Made by a program: the position numbers and the translations under genes. Below the pieces are notes generated by a model. The model did no database searches and was not told where the DNA came from. It saw only the letters and a program-made list of their open reading frames with translations. From the NCBI RefSeq assembly GCF_003352185.1, contig NZ_CP029608.1, positions 682,001 through 746,000 on the forward strand: a stretch of DNA of 64,000 nucleotides. Direction: 5' to 3'. This document shows positions 1 to 8,928 of the stretch, one piece after another. This stretch comes from Pseudomonas kribbensis. Lineage in GTDB: Bacteria > Pseudomonadota > Gammaproteobacteria > Pseudomonadales > Pseudomonadaceae. Position 1 is the first letter of the stretch. Each line of letters opens with the position of its first letter.

Positions 1-80
1 CGCAGGTTGTCGCAGTCATTTTCACCCTGACTTCGGCGCTCGGCCTGTATGCAGGGCTCGGTGGAGCACTGGGGTGGTGA
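1..80 (+). CDS. C-terminal end of a membrane protein (partial)
   Basis: Only the last 25 codons are present, reading in frame from base 3 to the TGA at 78-80. The residues are hydrophobic and glycine-rich (VVAVIFTLTSALGLYAGLGG), which suggests a final membrane segment. The stop is 27 bases before the TerC-like gene, so the two may be co-transcribed. The piece is too short for a family assignment. Confidence 0.45.
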   Translation, partial: QVVAVIFTLTSALGLYAGLGGALGW

Positions 81-107
81 AGGCCATGTTTTCCGGGGAA
101 TCATTCG

Positions 108-1325
108 ATGCTGTTTGACGGTGCGCTGCATGCCTTGAGCCTGGTGCTGGAGGTATTCCTGCTGGACTTGATCCTGTCCGGAGACAATGCGCTGGTCATC
201 GCCCTGGCCTGTCGCGGCCTGCCTCCCGAGCAACTCAAGCGGGCCGTATTGATCGGCACCAGCGGCGCGATTCTCTTGCGCGTGCTGCTAACGACCCTGG
301 CGAGCTGGTTGCTGTGGATTCCGGGACTCAAACTGATCGGCGCCGTGCTGTTGCTGATGATCGCCATTCGCCTGCTGACCGAAGAGGCTGCGAACGAAGA
401 GGGCGAGGCGTTGACGGGGGCCGCTTTGCCGACCATGAGCAGCGCGGTGCTCACCGTCCTGACCGCCGACCTGATCATGAGCATGGACAATGTCCTCGGA
501 CTCGCGGCAGTGGCGCAGGGCAGTGTGTTCTATCTGCTGCTGGGGCTGTTGCTGAGCGTGCCGGTGCTGATGTTCGCCAGTGTGCAGATCTCCAGACTGT
601 TGCAGCGTCAGCCTCGACTGATCGCGTCAGGGGCGGCGTTGCTGGGTTATGTGGCGGGCGACATCGCGGTTGGCGATCCGCTTGTGGTGGGTTGGGTCAA
701 CAGTCAGTCGCCTGCGCTGAATCAGATGGTGCCATTGTTGTGTGCGGTATTTGTGGTGTTGCAGGCACGGATTATCCACAGGCAGCGTGAAAAGGTGCCC
801 AGACCGTTGTTCATTCGGCAAGTTGTGGTCAGGGCACAAGCGTCAGCGGGTATGGAAGTCCCGGTGATTGCACCACAGGTCGAGGTTCTACCTCACGTAG
901 TCTCGACCGTCGAGGCAGACGCCAACCCGGTTCAGCAGACCCGACGTTTTCGGGCTCCTGGCGGCTGGGTGACTGTATTGGCCGGATTGGCGGGCATTTT
1001 TCTGCTCGGCGGCCTTCTCTACAGCGCTGTAGGCGCCTTGGCCGGCAGTTTGCTGCCGACTGCACAAAAGGACTCTGCCTACAGTTGTACCGAGGCCAGT
1101 GCGACACTTTACTTCCGTCCGGGCGGCAGCGCGGTCCGGCTTGTCACGGGGGGTGGTCAAGCTACCGGCTATGTGAACTATGGAAAAATTCTCTGGGAAA
1201 ATGCACAAACGGCGGCCAAAGCGTTGCACCTGACACTCCCCGACGAGATCGAAAAGACCAGTGCGAACGTAGTGACACTGCGTGGCGGCAGCTTCGCGCA
1301 GATCCCCTGTACTCGAAATCTCTGA
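108..1325 (+). CDS. TerC family (YjbE-type) integral membrane protein with C-terminal extension
   Basis: The first ~220 residues carry two copies of the TerC hallmark, an acidic pair in a helix: DLILSGDNALV near residue 20 and DLIMSMDNVLG near 125, each followed by hydrophobic helices. The family is linked to metal-ion efflux (manganese/calcium) and tellurite resistance. The start ATG follows a GGGGAA Shine-Dalgarno. At 405 aa it is longer than the ~220-240 aa core: a polar linker, one more membrane helix (about 285-310) and ~95 residues follow, presumably periplasmic, with a Y-S-C motif at 325-327 and a cysteine near the end (401). The membrane part is confident; the function of the tail is unknown. 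Confidence 0.85.
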   Translation: MLFDGALHALSLVLEVFLLDLILSGDNALVIALACRGLPPEQLKRAVLIGTSGAILLRVLLTTLASWLLWIPGLKLIGAVLLLMIAIRLLTEEAANEEGEALTGAALPTMSSAVLTVLTADLIMSMDNVLGLAAVAQGSVFYLLLGLLLSVPVLMFASVQISRLLQRQPRLIASGAALLGYVAGDIAVGDPLVVGWVNSQSPALNQMVPLLCAVFVVLQARIIHRQREKVPRPLFIRQVVVRAQASAGMEVPVIAPQVEVLPHVVSTVEADANPVQQTRRFRAPGGWVTVLAGLAGIFLLGGLLYSAVGALAGSLLPTAQKDSAYSCTEASATLYFRPGGSAVRLVTGGGQATGYVNYGKILWENAQTAAKALHLTLPDEIEKTSANVVTLRGGSFAQIPCTRNL

Positions 1326-1383
1326 CGGGCATCCTGCAGACCCGGTTGCCGCTGCTCGCCGGGCCGGGCATGCTGCCTGCTGA

Positions 1384-2196
<813 letters not shown>

Positions 2197-2326
2197 TACG
2201 GTTTTGCCCTCTTCGCCAGCGAGCCGGCGAAGAGGGCAAATCGGCCAGAATCTGGCAGTAAGGTAGACTCATCCCTCAACAACCCAACCGCACCCTGCGG
2301 TTATCAAGGTTTTTCGAGGAGTCAAA

Positions 2327-3232
2327 GTGAGTAACCGAGGTGAGCAGTCGCTGCTCAAACAATCGACCCTTCTGATGTTCGCCGTGTCGATCGCCGGGAT
2401 CGCCACCGGTTTTGTTTCGGGTTCCCAGTCCATCCTGTTCGATGGCTTTTTTTCGCTGATTGCCACGTTCATCAAAGTGCTGATGCTGATCACCGCGAAG
2501 CTGATCGCCAAGCAAAGCAACCAGCGTTTCCAGTTCGGCTTTTGGCATCTGGAGCCGATGGTGCTGCTGATCGAGGGCAGCTTCCTGCTGCTGATTGCGA
2601 TCTACGCGTTTCTCAACGGCGTGTTCGGCATCATCAATGGCGGTCGTGAGATCGAACTGGGTCTGGTGATCATCTATGCGGCGGTGTTTACCGTTGTCGA
2701 GTTCGCCTACTTCTTCTACGTGCGCCACCGCAATCGCAAGCTCAAGTCGAGCCTGATCCAGTTCGACAACATCAGCTGGCTGGTGGACGCGATGCTGTCC
2801 GTGGGCCTGTTGATCAGTTTCCTCGCGGCGCTGCTGCTCAAGTCCCAGGGCTATGGCGAGTGGGCGAAGTTCGTCGACCCGCTGATCCTGATCGTGCTGG
2901 CCCTGACCATGCTGCCTCCGGCGTTCAAGATCCTTGGTCCGGCGCTGCGTGACGTACTCGGCATTGCGCCGGACACGCTGGATGAGCAGGTGCGCGAGGT
3001 GATGGAGGCGGCGAAGGTCGAGCATGGTTTCGACGATTACGTGTCCTACGTGCAGAAGCACGGACGGGCGCGGTTCATCGAGATTCATGTGGTGTTGCCG
3101 GCGGATTACGCGCTGAGCAGCGTCGCTCAGCTGGACGCGTTGCGGGAGGAAATCTCGGCGAAGCTGGGCAAACCGGATGCGGCACGGTGGTTGACCATCA
3201 GCTTTACGGGCGACAAAAAGTGGATCGCCTAG
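2327..3232 (+). CDS. Cation diffusion facilitator (CDF) family transporter
   Basis: This 301-residue protein has the CDF layout: about six membrane segments in the first ~210 residues and a cytoplasmic C-terminal domain. Helix 2 contains the family signature (GSQSILFDGFFSL), in which the aspartate contributes to the transport metal site. CDF proteins exchange divalent cations (Zn, Fe, Mn, Co) for protons and usually export them. The start is a GTG with CGAGGA upstream. A REPIN follows the stop, and the next gene is convergent. The metal transported cannot be told from sequence. Confidence 0.88.
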   Translation: MSNRGEQSLLKQSTLLMFAVSIAGIATGFVSGSQSILFDGFFSLIATFIKVLMLITAKLIAKQSNQRFQFGFWHLEPMVLLIEGSFLLLIAIYAFLNGVFGIINGGREIELGLVIIYAAVFTVVEFAYFFYVRHRNRKLKSSLIQFDNISWLVDAMLSVGLLISFLAALLLKSQGYGEWAKFVDPLILIVLALTMLPPAFKILGPALRDVLGIAPDTLDEQVREVMEAAKVEHGFDDYVSYVQKHGRARFIEIHVVLPADYALSSVAQLDALREEISAKLGKPDAARWLTISFTGDKKWIA

Positions 3233-3250
3233 CGACCGTGTAACGGCCTT

Positions 3251-3342
3251 CGCGAGCAGGCTCGCTCCCACGTTGGAATCGCGCCGAACAGACTATTTGT
3301 GAGCCGCACAATCAACTGTGGGAGCGAGCTTGCTCGCGATAG
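3251..3342. repeat. REPIN (two inverted REP elements)
   Basis: Two imperfect hairpin REP elements face each other: CGCGAGCAGGCTCGCTCCC at 3251 and its inverted counterpart ending near 3342. They lie between the convergent CDF and epimerase genes. This is the typical Pseudomonas REPIN arrangement, mobilised by RAYT transposases; none is encoded in this window. Confidence 0.92.
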
Positions 3343-3353
3343 CGATTGAACAA

Positions 3354-4487
3354 TCAGCGCAGATAATCGGTGAGGCCGCGATAGCAGGTCGCCAAGTGAT
3401 ACGGCGTGGTCGACGGCATGTCCTTGCGGCTGACCTCGCCCTGTTCGTCGCGGCATTCATGCCAGCCACCGGCATGCAGGAAGCGCTGCTGCAACGCCTG
3501 CAACTGGCGCAGCACGGCGGCTTCGCTGTCCGGGCGCAAGGTCAGGGCGCGGAGGTACTCGGCCTGGGCCCAGATGCGCTGGGTCGAGTCTTTCGGCCGC
3601 CCGTCCATATTCAGATCGAGCATGGCCCGCACGGCACCGGACGATTGCACCACGCCGTACTGCTCGGTGAACGCAAAGGCCCGGTCCAGCGCGGCATGCA
3701 GTTTCGAGCCGCGCAGCAGCGGCGAGGACTCCAGCAGGAAATACCATTCGAACTGATGGCCCGGCTCATACCAGTTATCCACAGCCCCCAGCGGTTTTTC
3801 CATCAGCACACCGGCCTGCGGATCGACGAAGTGCTTGTGCATGGCTGTGCATAACTCGCTCAGCGCCTGTTTGACCTGTGCGTCTTCGCGCACGGCCAAG
3901 GTGGCCAGGAAGGCTTCGGCCAGGTGCATCAGCGGATTTTGCAGCGGGCCGGTTTCCAGGGTGATCCAGTCGCGGTCGAGGCAGGCTTCGTAGAGGCCGT
4001 CGCCCGTTGCGAATCGCCGGCCGATGACTTCGAGTGCAGCGTTCAGAGTCGATTCCACCAACGGCTCACGAGACTTGTCCCAATAGTGGGCGCAAGCGAA
4101 CAGTATGAAGGCGTGGGTGTAGAGGTCCTTGCGCTGATCCAGCGGTTTGCCCTGGGGGTCGATGCTGTAAAACCAGCCGCCGAACTCGGCATCGTGGAAG
4201 TGCCGTTGCAGGGAGCGGAACAACGCGGCCGCCCGGACTTCGGCGTTATCCAAAACCCCGATCAGGCTGGAAAACAGGTACAGCTGCCGTGCGCAGGCCA
4301 TGGCCCGATAGCGCTGCGGTGGCAGCGGCTGATGCGCGGCGTCCAGCGCCTCGTAAGGTAACGCCATGTCGGCGTTCCAGCCCGGTCCTTGCCAGAGGGG
4401 CACGATCACGTCGAGAAAGTGCTGTTGCACTTCACCGAACAGGGTGGTCAATTCAGGCAGGGAGGCGGAGCGGGAAGCGTGGGGCAT
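3354..4487 (-). CDS. AGE family epimerase/isomerase
   Basis: A 377-residue protein of the N-acyl-glucosamine 2-epimerase superfamily, an (alpha/alpha)6-barrel fold that includes cellobiose 2-epimerase and YihS-type aldose-ketose isomerases. Supporting features are aromatic-rich helices with conserved acidic/histidine pairs, such as DLYTHAFILFACAHYW in the middle and a GHQFEWYFLL segment near residue 240, both characteristic of the family's sugar-binding cleft. It stands alone between two REPINs, so context does not reveal the sugar. The start codon has only a weak ribosome binding site. Confidence 0.8.
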   Translation of the reverse strand: MPHASRSASLPELTTLFGEVQQHFLDVIVPLWQGPGWNADMALPYEALDAAHQPLPPQRYRAMACARQLYLFSSLIGVLDNAEVRAAALFRSLQRHFHDAEFGGWFYSIDPQGKPLDQRKDLYTHAFILFACAHYWDKSREPLVESTLNAALEVIGRRFATGDGLYEACLDRDWITLETGPLQNPLMHLAEAFLATLAVREDAQVKQALSELCTAMHKHFVDPQAGVLMEKPLGAVDNWYEPGHQFEWYFLLESSPLLRGSKLHAALDRAFAFTEQYGVVQSSGAVRAMLDLNMDGRPKDSTQRIWAQAEYLRALTLRPDSEAAVLRQLQALQQRFLHAGGWHECRDEQGEVSRKDMPSTTPYHLATCYRGLTDYLR

Positions 4488-4570
4488 GGGCGGACGTCGT
4501 CACGGCAGGGGCGATTGCGCGACATGGTAGCAGAGCGGCGGCGTGATGAGACGCGGTGTCTGTCAGTCCG

Positions 4571-4646
4571 CTATCGCCAGCAGGCTGGCTCCCACAGGTT
4601 TTGTTTACGCTGCAAATCCATTGTGGGAGCCAGCCTGCTGGCGATG
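4571..4646. repeat. REPIN (two inverted REP elements)
   Basis: CTATCGCCAGCAGGCTGGCT at 4571 and the inverted TGTGGGAGCCAGCCTGCTGG at about 4623. It is the same family as the 3251 element but with CCAGC/GCTGG stem bases. It separates the epimerase from ureJ. Confidence 0.92.
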
Positions 4647-4668
4647 AGGCCGGATCAGGCGATAGAAA

Positions 4669-5241
4669 TCAGCCGGCCAGCAACCACGCGCCGGTCACCG
4701 CCGAAGCCGCTCCGGCCAGTCGCACCAGCGGCGCGGCAGCTTGAGGCAGAAAACGCACGACCGCATAACCCGCCGCATGCAGTGCCGCTGTCGCGACCAC
4801 GAAACCGGCGGCATACGCCCACGGGCTCGACATGTCCGGCAGCTCCAGGCCATGGGCCACGCCATGGAACAGTGCAAACAGCGCCGTCGCCGCCACGGCC
4901 ATCACCAGCGGCGGGCGCACCGCCAGCGCCACGGCCAGGCCCAGTGCCAGCACCGAAGCGGCAATCCCGCTTTCCAGCGCCGGCAACTCCAGCCCTTCAA
5001 AGCCGAGCAGGCCGCCGATCAGCATGGTGCCGACAAACGTGCACGGCAGCGCCCAGCGCGCCGCGCCTTGCTGCTGCGCCGCCCACAGGCCGACGGCCAC
5101 CATCGCCAGCAAATGGTCGAGGCCGCCGATCGGGTGGCTGATGCCGGCCACCAGACCGGAATCGCCGTGGCCGGGGTGGGCGAAGGCCAATGCCGGTGTC
5201 AGCAGGAGTGCGACAGCGCCGAGAATACGTTTGAGTGTCAT
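4669..5241 (-). CDS. ureJ: HupE/UreJ family protein, probable nickel permease
   Basis: A 190-residue hydrophobic protein with an N-terminal signal-like segment followed by the metal-binding motif HPGHGD just after residue 21, the HupE/UreJ signature. Six membrane segments follow, one with a histidine-containing FHGVAHG motif. HupE/UreJ proteins are secondary nickel/cobalt importers found in hydrogenase and urease clusters. It is the last gene of ureE-ureF-ureG-ureJ, 27 bases after ureG, and has a good AAGGAAG site. Context makes supply of nickel to urease the most likely role. Confidence 0.9.
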   Translation of the reverse strand: MTLKRILGAVALLLTPALAFAHPGHGDSGLVAGISHPIGGLDHLLAMVAVGLWAAQQQGAARWALPCTFVGTMLIGGLLGFEGLELPALESGIAASVLALGLAVALAVRPPLVMAVAATALFALFHGVAHGLELPDMSSPWAYAAGFVVATAALHAAGYAVVRFLPQAAAPLVRLAGAASAVTGAWLLAG

Positions 5242-5268
5242 GGAGAAGCTTCCTTGTTGATCAGTGAA

Positions 5269-5883
5269 TCAGGCTGCAGTCAGCAGGCCCTGGCGTTCGA
5301 TGAAGGCAATGATGTCTTCCAGGCCCTGACCGGTTTTCTGGTTGCTGAACACGAACGGCTTGCCGTTGCGCATGCGTTGGGTGTCGCTGTTCATCATCTC
5401 CAGCGAGGCGCCGACCAGCGGTGCGAGGTCGATCTTGTTGATCACCAGCAGGTCGGACTTGCAGATACCGGGCCCGCCCTTGCGCGGCAGCTTGTCACCG
5501 GCCGAAACGTCGATCACGTAAATGGTCAGGTCGGACAGTTCCGGGCTGAAGGTTGCGGAAAGATTGTCGCCACCGGACTCCACCAGAATCAGGTCCAGCC
5601 CCGGAAAACGCCGGTTCAGTTGATCCACCGCTTCGAGGTTGATCGACGCGTCTTCGCGAATCGCGGTGTGCGGGCAGCCGCCGGTTTCCACGCCGATGAT
5701 GCGTTCCGGTGCCAGGGCTTCGTTGCGCACCAGGAAGTCGGCGTCTTCGCGGGTGTAGATGTCGTTGGTAACCACGGCCAGGTTGTAGCGCTCGCGCAGC
5801 GCCAGGCACAGGGCCAGGGTCAACGCGGTTTTGCCGGAACCGACCGGGCCGCCGATGCCGACGCGCAGGGGTTGTGTGTTCAT
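5269..5883 (-). CDS. ureG: Urease accessory GTPase UreG
   Basis: A 204-residue SIMIBI-class GTPase. The P-loop GGPVGSGKT lies at residues 11-19, with the metal-relay CPH motif ([11 protein letters not shown]) near 70 and the NKID guanine-specificity motif near 150. UreG hydrolyses GTP to drive nickel insertion into UreC within the UreDFG complex and receives nickel from UreE. It lies 23 bases downstream of ureF. Length and motifs are typical. Confidence 0.98.
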   Translation of the reverse strand: MNTQPLRVGIGGPVGSGKTALTLALCLALRERYNLAVVTNDIYTREDADFLVRNEALAPERIIGVETGGCPHTAIREDASINLEAVDQLNRRFPGLDLILVESGGDNLSATFSPELSDLTIYVIDVSAGDKLPRKGGPGICKSDLLVINKIDLAPLVGASLEMMNSDTQRMRNGKPFVFSNQKTGQGLEDIIAFIERQGLLTAA

Positions 5884-5906
5884 GTGATTCTCCAGACTGA
5901 AAGGCC

Positions 5907-6581
5907 CTAGGAACGGAACAGGCGGCTGTACTGGCGCTCATGGGCCATGCACGCCAGGGACAGACCGAACGCGGCGCTGCCGAGGTGTTCGGGATTGATT
6001 CGGGTGGCATCCTGCTGGGCTTGTTGCAGCAACGGCAGCAGTTCGCTGGTCAGGCGCTGGGCGGCTTGCTGGCCCAGCGGCAGGGTTTTCATCAGCACCG
6101 CGAGCTGGTTTTCCAGCCAGCTCCACAGCCAGGCGGCGAGGGCGTCCTGCGGGTTGATCTGCCAGGCGCGGGCCGCCAGTGCCCAGCACAGGGCCAGGTG
6201 CGGTTCGGTGCAGTGGTCGAGAAAGTCCCGCGCGGCCTGATCGAGTTCCGGCAAGCCGTTGAGCAATTGCTGCAACGAGTAGCCCATCTGCCGGCTCTCC
6301 AGATGCAGCTCGCGGGTTTCGCGGCTGGCGCGGTGGCTTTCGCAGATACGCAGCAGCTCATCCCAGTTTTCGTCCGCGGCGGCCTGGCAATGGGCGAGTA
6401 GCAGGGGAGCCTCGAACCGCGCGAGGTTGAGCAGCAATTGATCGCTGATCCAGCGCCGGGCGCTTTCCGGGCTGTCGACGCGTCCGTTATCCACAGCCAT
6501 CTCCAGACCCTGGGAATAGCTGTAGCCGCCAATCGGCAGTTGCGGACTGGCCAGGCGCAGCAGCGCCCAGGCCGGGTTCAC
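5907..6581 (-). CDS. ureF: Urease accessory protein UreF
   Basis: A 224-residue all-helical protein. It has the family's N-terminal [20 protein letters not shown] motif and the C-terminal arginine-ended tail. UreF bridges UreD and UreG in the maturation complex and gates GTPase activity. Translation starts at a GTG that overlaps the ureE stop as GTGA (6578-6581), indicating translational coupling with ureE. Confidence 0.97.
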   Translation of the reverse strand: MNPAWALLRLASPQLPIGGYSYSQGLEMAVDNGRVDSPESARRWISDQLLLNLARFEAPLLLAHCQAAADENWDELLRICESHRASRETRELHLESRQMGYSLQQLLNGLPELDQAARDFLDHCTEPHLALCWALAARAWQINPQDALAAWLWSWLENQLAVLMKTLPLGQQAAQRLTSELLPLLQQAQQDATRINPEHLGSAAFGLSLACMAHERQYSRLFRS

Positions 6582-7078
6582 AAACGGACGCCGAACTGGT
6601 GGAGTTTCGGCGCGTAGTTGAAGTCCTCTTCACCGTGCCGCGAATGGTGATGGCCACCACCGTAGGCGCCGTGTTCCGGCTGGAACGGTGCTTCGATGGA
6701 TTCCACCTGCGCACCCAGTTGCTCAAGCATGGCTTTGAGTACGTAATCGTCGAGCAGGCGCAACCAGCCGTCACCGACTTGCAGCGCTACGTGGCGATTG
6801 CCCAGGTGATAGGCCGCACGGGTCAGTTCGAAGGCGTTGGCGCAGGTGACGTGCAACAGTTGTTCGGGGCGGGCGCAGACCCGGACGATCCGGCCATCTT
6901 CGGCCTGCAGGCATTCGCCGTCATGCAGCGGCGGCTGGCCGCGCTCCAGAAACAGTCCAACGTCTTCGCCGTCGGCACTGAAACAGCGCAGGCGGCTTTT
7001 GCTCCTGGCTTCGAAAGTCAGGTGCAACTCGGCGGCCCAGACGGGTTGGGGGTCGATTCTGCGATGAATCACCAGCAT
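6578..7078 (-). CDS. ureE: Urease nickel metallochaperone UreE
   Basis: A 166-residue UreE with an N-terminal beta domain (MLVIHRRID..) and a C-terminal nickel-binding domain ending in a histidine-rich tail (HGAYGGGHHHSRHGEEDF). UreE delivers nickel to UreG for urease activation. I chose the ATG at 7078 because AGGAAG lies just upstream; the open frame extends eight codons further without a site. It is the first gene of the accessory operon and lies about 38 bases downstream of a sigma-54-type promoter. Confidence 0.97.
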   Translation of the reverse strand: MLVIHRRIDPQPVWAAELHLTFEARSKSRLRCFSADGEDVGLFLERGQPPLHDGECLQAEDGRIVRVCARPEQLLHVTCANAFELTRAAYHLGNRHVALQVGDGWLRLLDDYVLKAMLEQLGAQVESIEAPFQPEHGAYGGGHHHSRHGEEDFNYAPKLHQFGVRL

Positions 7079-7115
7079 CGGAAAGCTTCCTGCTAAGAAC
7101 AATGCTCAGGCTAGA

Positions 7116-7130
7116 GCAAGGGGCTTGCCA
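7116..7130 (-). promoter_or_regulatory. Sigma-54-type promoter of ureEFGJ
   Basis: On the minus strand the bases read TGGCAAGCCCCTTGC, matching the RpoN consensus TGGCAC-N5-TTGC at all but one conserved position with exact GG/GC spacing. It lies about 38 bases upstream of the ureE ATG in the correct orientation. It fits nitrogen-regulated (NtrC) urease expression. Confidence 0.8.
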
Positions 7131-7203
7131 ATCGGACGAGACGTAGGAAAACCCTGTCGGAGACTAGCGGATGTTTCAAGATGTTGCAGGATTGTGAGGT
7201 GTT

Positions 7204-7247
7204 TTGGTGCATGAAGTTTTTTACATGCACCAATTTACGGCGCAAAA
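7204..7247. promoter_or_regulatory. Candidate NtrC enhancer region (inverted repeat)
   Basis: A perfect 10-base inverted repeat, TTGGTGCATG..CATGCACCAA with a 10-base spacer, occupies 7204-7233. It is followed by TGCACC-N7-GGCGCA. The GGTGCA/TGCACC half-sites are those of NtrC. The region is 75-130 bases upstream of the ureE sigma-54 promoter, where enhancers normally sit. The half-site arrangement is not canonical, so this is a candidate only. Confidence 0.4.
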
Positions 7248-7275
7248 AAAATCGCAGCCTTGGCTGCGATTTTTT
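7245..7275 (-). terminator. Rho-independent terminator of the DesT-like gene
   Basis: A-tract, ATCGCAGCC / GGCTGCGAT stem, then T-tract on both strands. It starts 7 bases beyond the stop of the leftward TetR-type gene. It could work in both directions. Confidence 0.85.
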
Positions 7276-7281
7276 GCTGAC

Positions 7282-7914
7282 TCACTCGGTACTGCCGAGC
7301 CCTTGCCAGTGCTTGAGCCCGATAAAGATGAATCGCAACTGCTGGGTGATCTTCGCCTGGGGCGTCAGATGCTCGGGCAGGGCTTCGGCGGGCGGGTCGA
7401 TGATGTCCGGCAGGGTGGCGAACACCGATTTGACGATCAGATCGGCCATCACGCTCAAGCCCTCACGGTTCAGATGTTGCAATTTGGGCATCAGGGCCAG
7501 ATCCGCCGCCAGGTCGGAACTGATGTCCTCCCGCAAACGGCCAATCGCCTGACGCACCGGCAGCGATCCACCGTATTGCTCGCGGGCCAGAAACAGGAAT
7601 TGCGAACGGTTGGCGCTGACCACGTCGAGGAAGATCCGTACCGAGGCATCGATGATGCCGCCCATGACGAATTCGTTGTGGCGCACCAAGCGGATGGTTT
7701 CGCGGAAGGTCTGGCCGACTTCGCTGACCAGTACCAGGCCGAGTTCGTCCATGTCGGCGAAATGCCGGTAGAAACCGGTGGGCACGATGCCGGCGGTTTT
7801 CGTCACTTCACGCAGGCTCAGGCTGCCGAATCCTCGGCCGCTTTCCATCAAGTGGCGGGCAGCGTCCATCAGGGCGTTGCGGGTCTGTTGTTTCTGTTCG
7901 GCGCGGGGCAGCAT
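7282..7914 (-). CDS. desT: TetR family regulator, DesT-like (unsaturated fatty acid sensing)
   Basis: A 210-residue TetR-type repressor. The N-terminal helix-turn-helix covers about residues 30-55 (LSLREVTKTAGIVPTGFYRH), followed by a helical ligand domain. From memory the sequence closely resembles P. aeruginosa DesT, which senses the saturated/unsaturated acyl-CoA balance and represses the desCB acyl desaturase genes. DesT also lies next to ureE there, and the same adjacency is seen here. The desCB partners are not adjacent in this window. Orthology is inferred from recalled sequence and synteny. Confidence 0.75.
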   Translation of the reverse strand: MLPRAEQKQQTRNALMDAARHLMESGRGFGSLSLREVTKTAGIVPTGFYRHFADMDELGLVLVSEVGQTFRETIRLVRHNEFVMGGIIDASVRIFLDVVSANRSQFLFLAREQYGGSLPVRQAIGRLREDISSDLAADLALMPKLQHLNREGLSVMADLIVKSVFATLPDIIDPPAEALPEHLTPQAKITQQLRFIFIGLKHWQGLGSTE

Positions 7915-8041
7915 CGCAAGGGTGTGTTCTTAGGCAAGACAAGCGCCGCACTCTAGCAAATCGGCTTTGTCGGCGTCGAACGGCAGCGGGGGAGAGGGAG
8001 CAGGGAAATCTCGACTTCTTTATACAGGCTGCTGAAAAGTC

Positions 8042-8072
8042 AAAAGCCCAATCCGGGGATTGGGCTTTTTTT
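8042..8072 (-). terminator. Rho-independent terminator of the tandem-repeat protein gene
   Basis: An AAGCCCAATCC/GGATTGGGCTT hairpin flanked by A and T runs, about 17 bases beyond the stop of the leftward gene at 8089. Confidence 0.85.
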
Positions 8073-8088
8073 CCAGGCCGCCACGGGC

Positions 8089-8553
8089 TTAGCTCAAAGC
8101 GCTGTTGCGTTCGATCACACGGTCACCACCACCTTCGGCCAGGGTTTGACCTTGTGGGGTCTTGTCGTAGCCATCGGAAGCCAGGGTCTGACCTTGTGGA
8201 GTCTTGTCATAGCCGTCGGAGGCGAGAGTCTGACCTTGTGGAGTCTTGTCATAACCGTCTTGAACCAGACCTTTCTCTTCCAGACGATCACGGCCGCCTT
8301 CAGCTAAGGTTTGGCCTTGTGGGGTTTTGTCATAGCCATCTTGAACCAGACCTTTTTCTTCCAGACGGTTACGACCGTTTTCAGCCAGGGTCTGGCCTTG
8401 TGGAGTGCGGTCCGAACCGTCGGCAGCAACAGTCTGGCTGAACACCGAGTGGCTGGATTTCACTTGCGGGGTAGCCTGATCGGCAGCTGGCAGAGCGAAA
8501 GCGGTGCTGGCCAGCATCGAGAGGGTAAGGCTGAACAGAAGTTGGCGTTTCAT
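8089..8553 (-). CDS. Small exported protein with tandem TPQGQTLA repeats
   Basis: A 154-residue protein with a clear signal peptide (MKRQLLFSLTLSMLASTAFA) and a low-complexity hydrophilic mature part. The octamer TPQGQTLA occurs five times. The last three units follow a 14-residue (42-base) period with DGYDK between them; a longer unit adds LEEKGLVQ twice. The ATG at 8553 follows AAGGAGC, and upstream in-frame codons lack such a site. Similar Pseudomonas proteins are, as I recall, annotated 'phage infection protein', with no mechanism known to me. It is probably periplasmic and intrinsically disordered. Function unknown. Confidence 0.8.
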   Translation of the reverse strand: MKRQLLFSLTLSMLASTAFALPAADQATPQVKSSHSVFSQTVAADGSDRTPQGQTLAENGRNRLEEKGLVQDGYDKTPQGQTLAEGGRDRLEEKGLVQDGYDKTPQGQTLASDGYDKTPQGQTLASDGYDKTPQGQTLAEGGGDRVIERNSALS

Positions 8554-8928
8554 GATGGGTTGCTCCTTGGGAGGGCGATAAAGTGGGTACGAAGCCAATG
8601 CTACTCTCGATAAGTCGATATAAAAGTTCATAAACACAATGGTAATAATCAACAGAATTGATTGTTCGCTTGGGAGGCTCTAGCTCGGGCGTTTCAGGCG
8701 GGCGGTTTTGCACTGAGGTGGGTATTTTCCACCCACTTGCGCCCCGCAAAAGTGCGGGGCCGGTAACGCCGATTCGACCGATCGGTCAGAATGGCCACCG
8801 TTTTTTGGCCCCGATGGGGCTTTCGATTAAACCTGCGGGCGGTTTGTCAGTCGTAGATTTCATGAGGGCCTTGCAAGGCCCGTTGTATCAGCGGCGTCGA
8901 TCCGCAGTCGTTTTCAGGAGCTTTGTGC
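8554..8928. other. Intergenic region with palindromes
   Basis: 375 bases without a convincing gene between the leftward repeat protein and rightward asmA. An AT-rich stretch (about 8618-8665) is the likely promoter of the repeat protein. A GCCCCGC/GCGGGGC hairpin lies near 8737-8762 and a 12-base perfect palindrome GACCGATCGGTC at 8776-8787. A CAGGAGC ribosome site ends the region. Confidence 0.5.

Noticed and set aside
8089..8553. CRISPR array from the 42-base repeats
   Set aside because: The repeats are in-frame coding repeats within a signal-peptide protein, without unique spacers.
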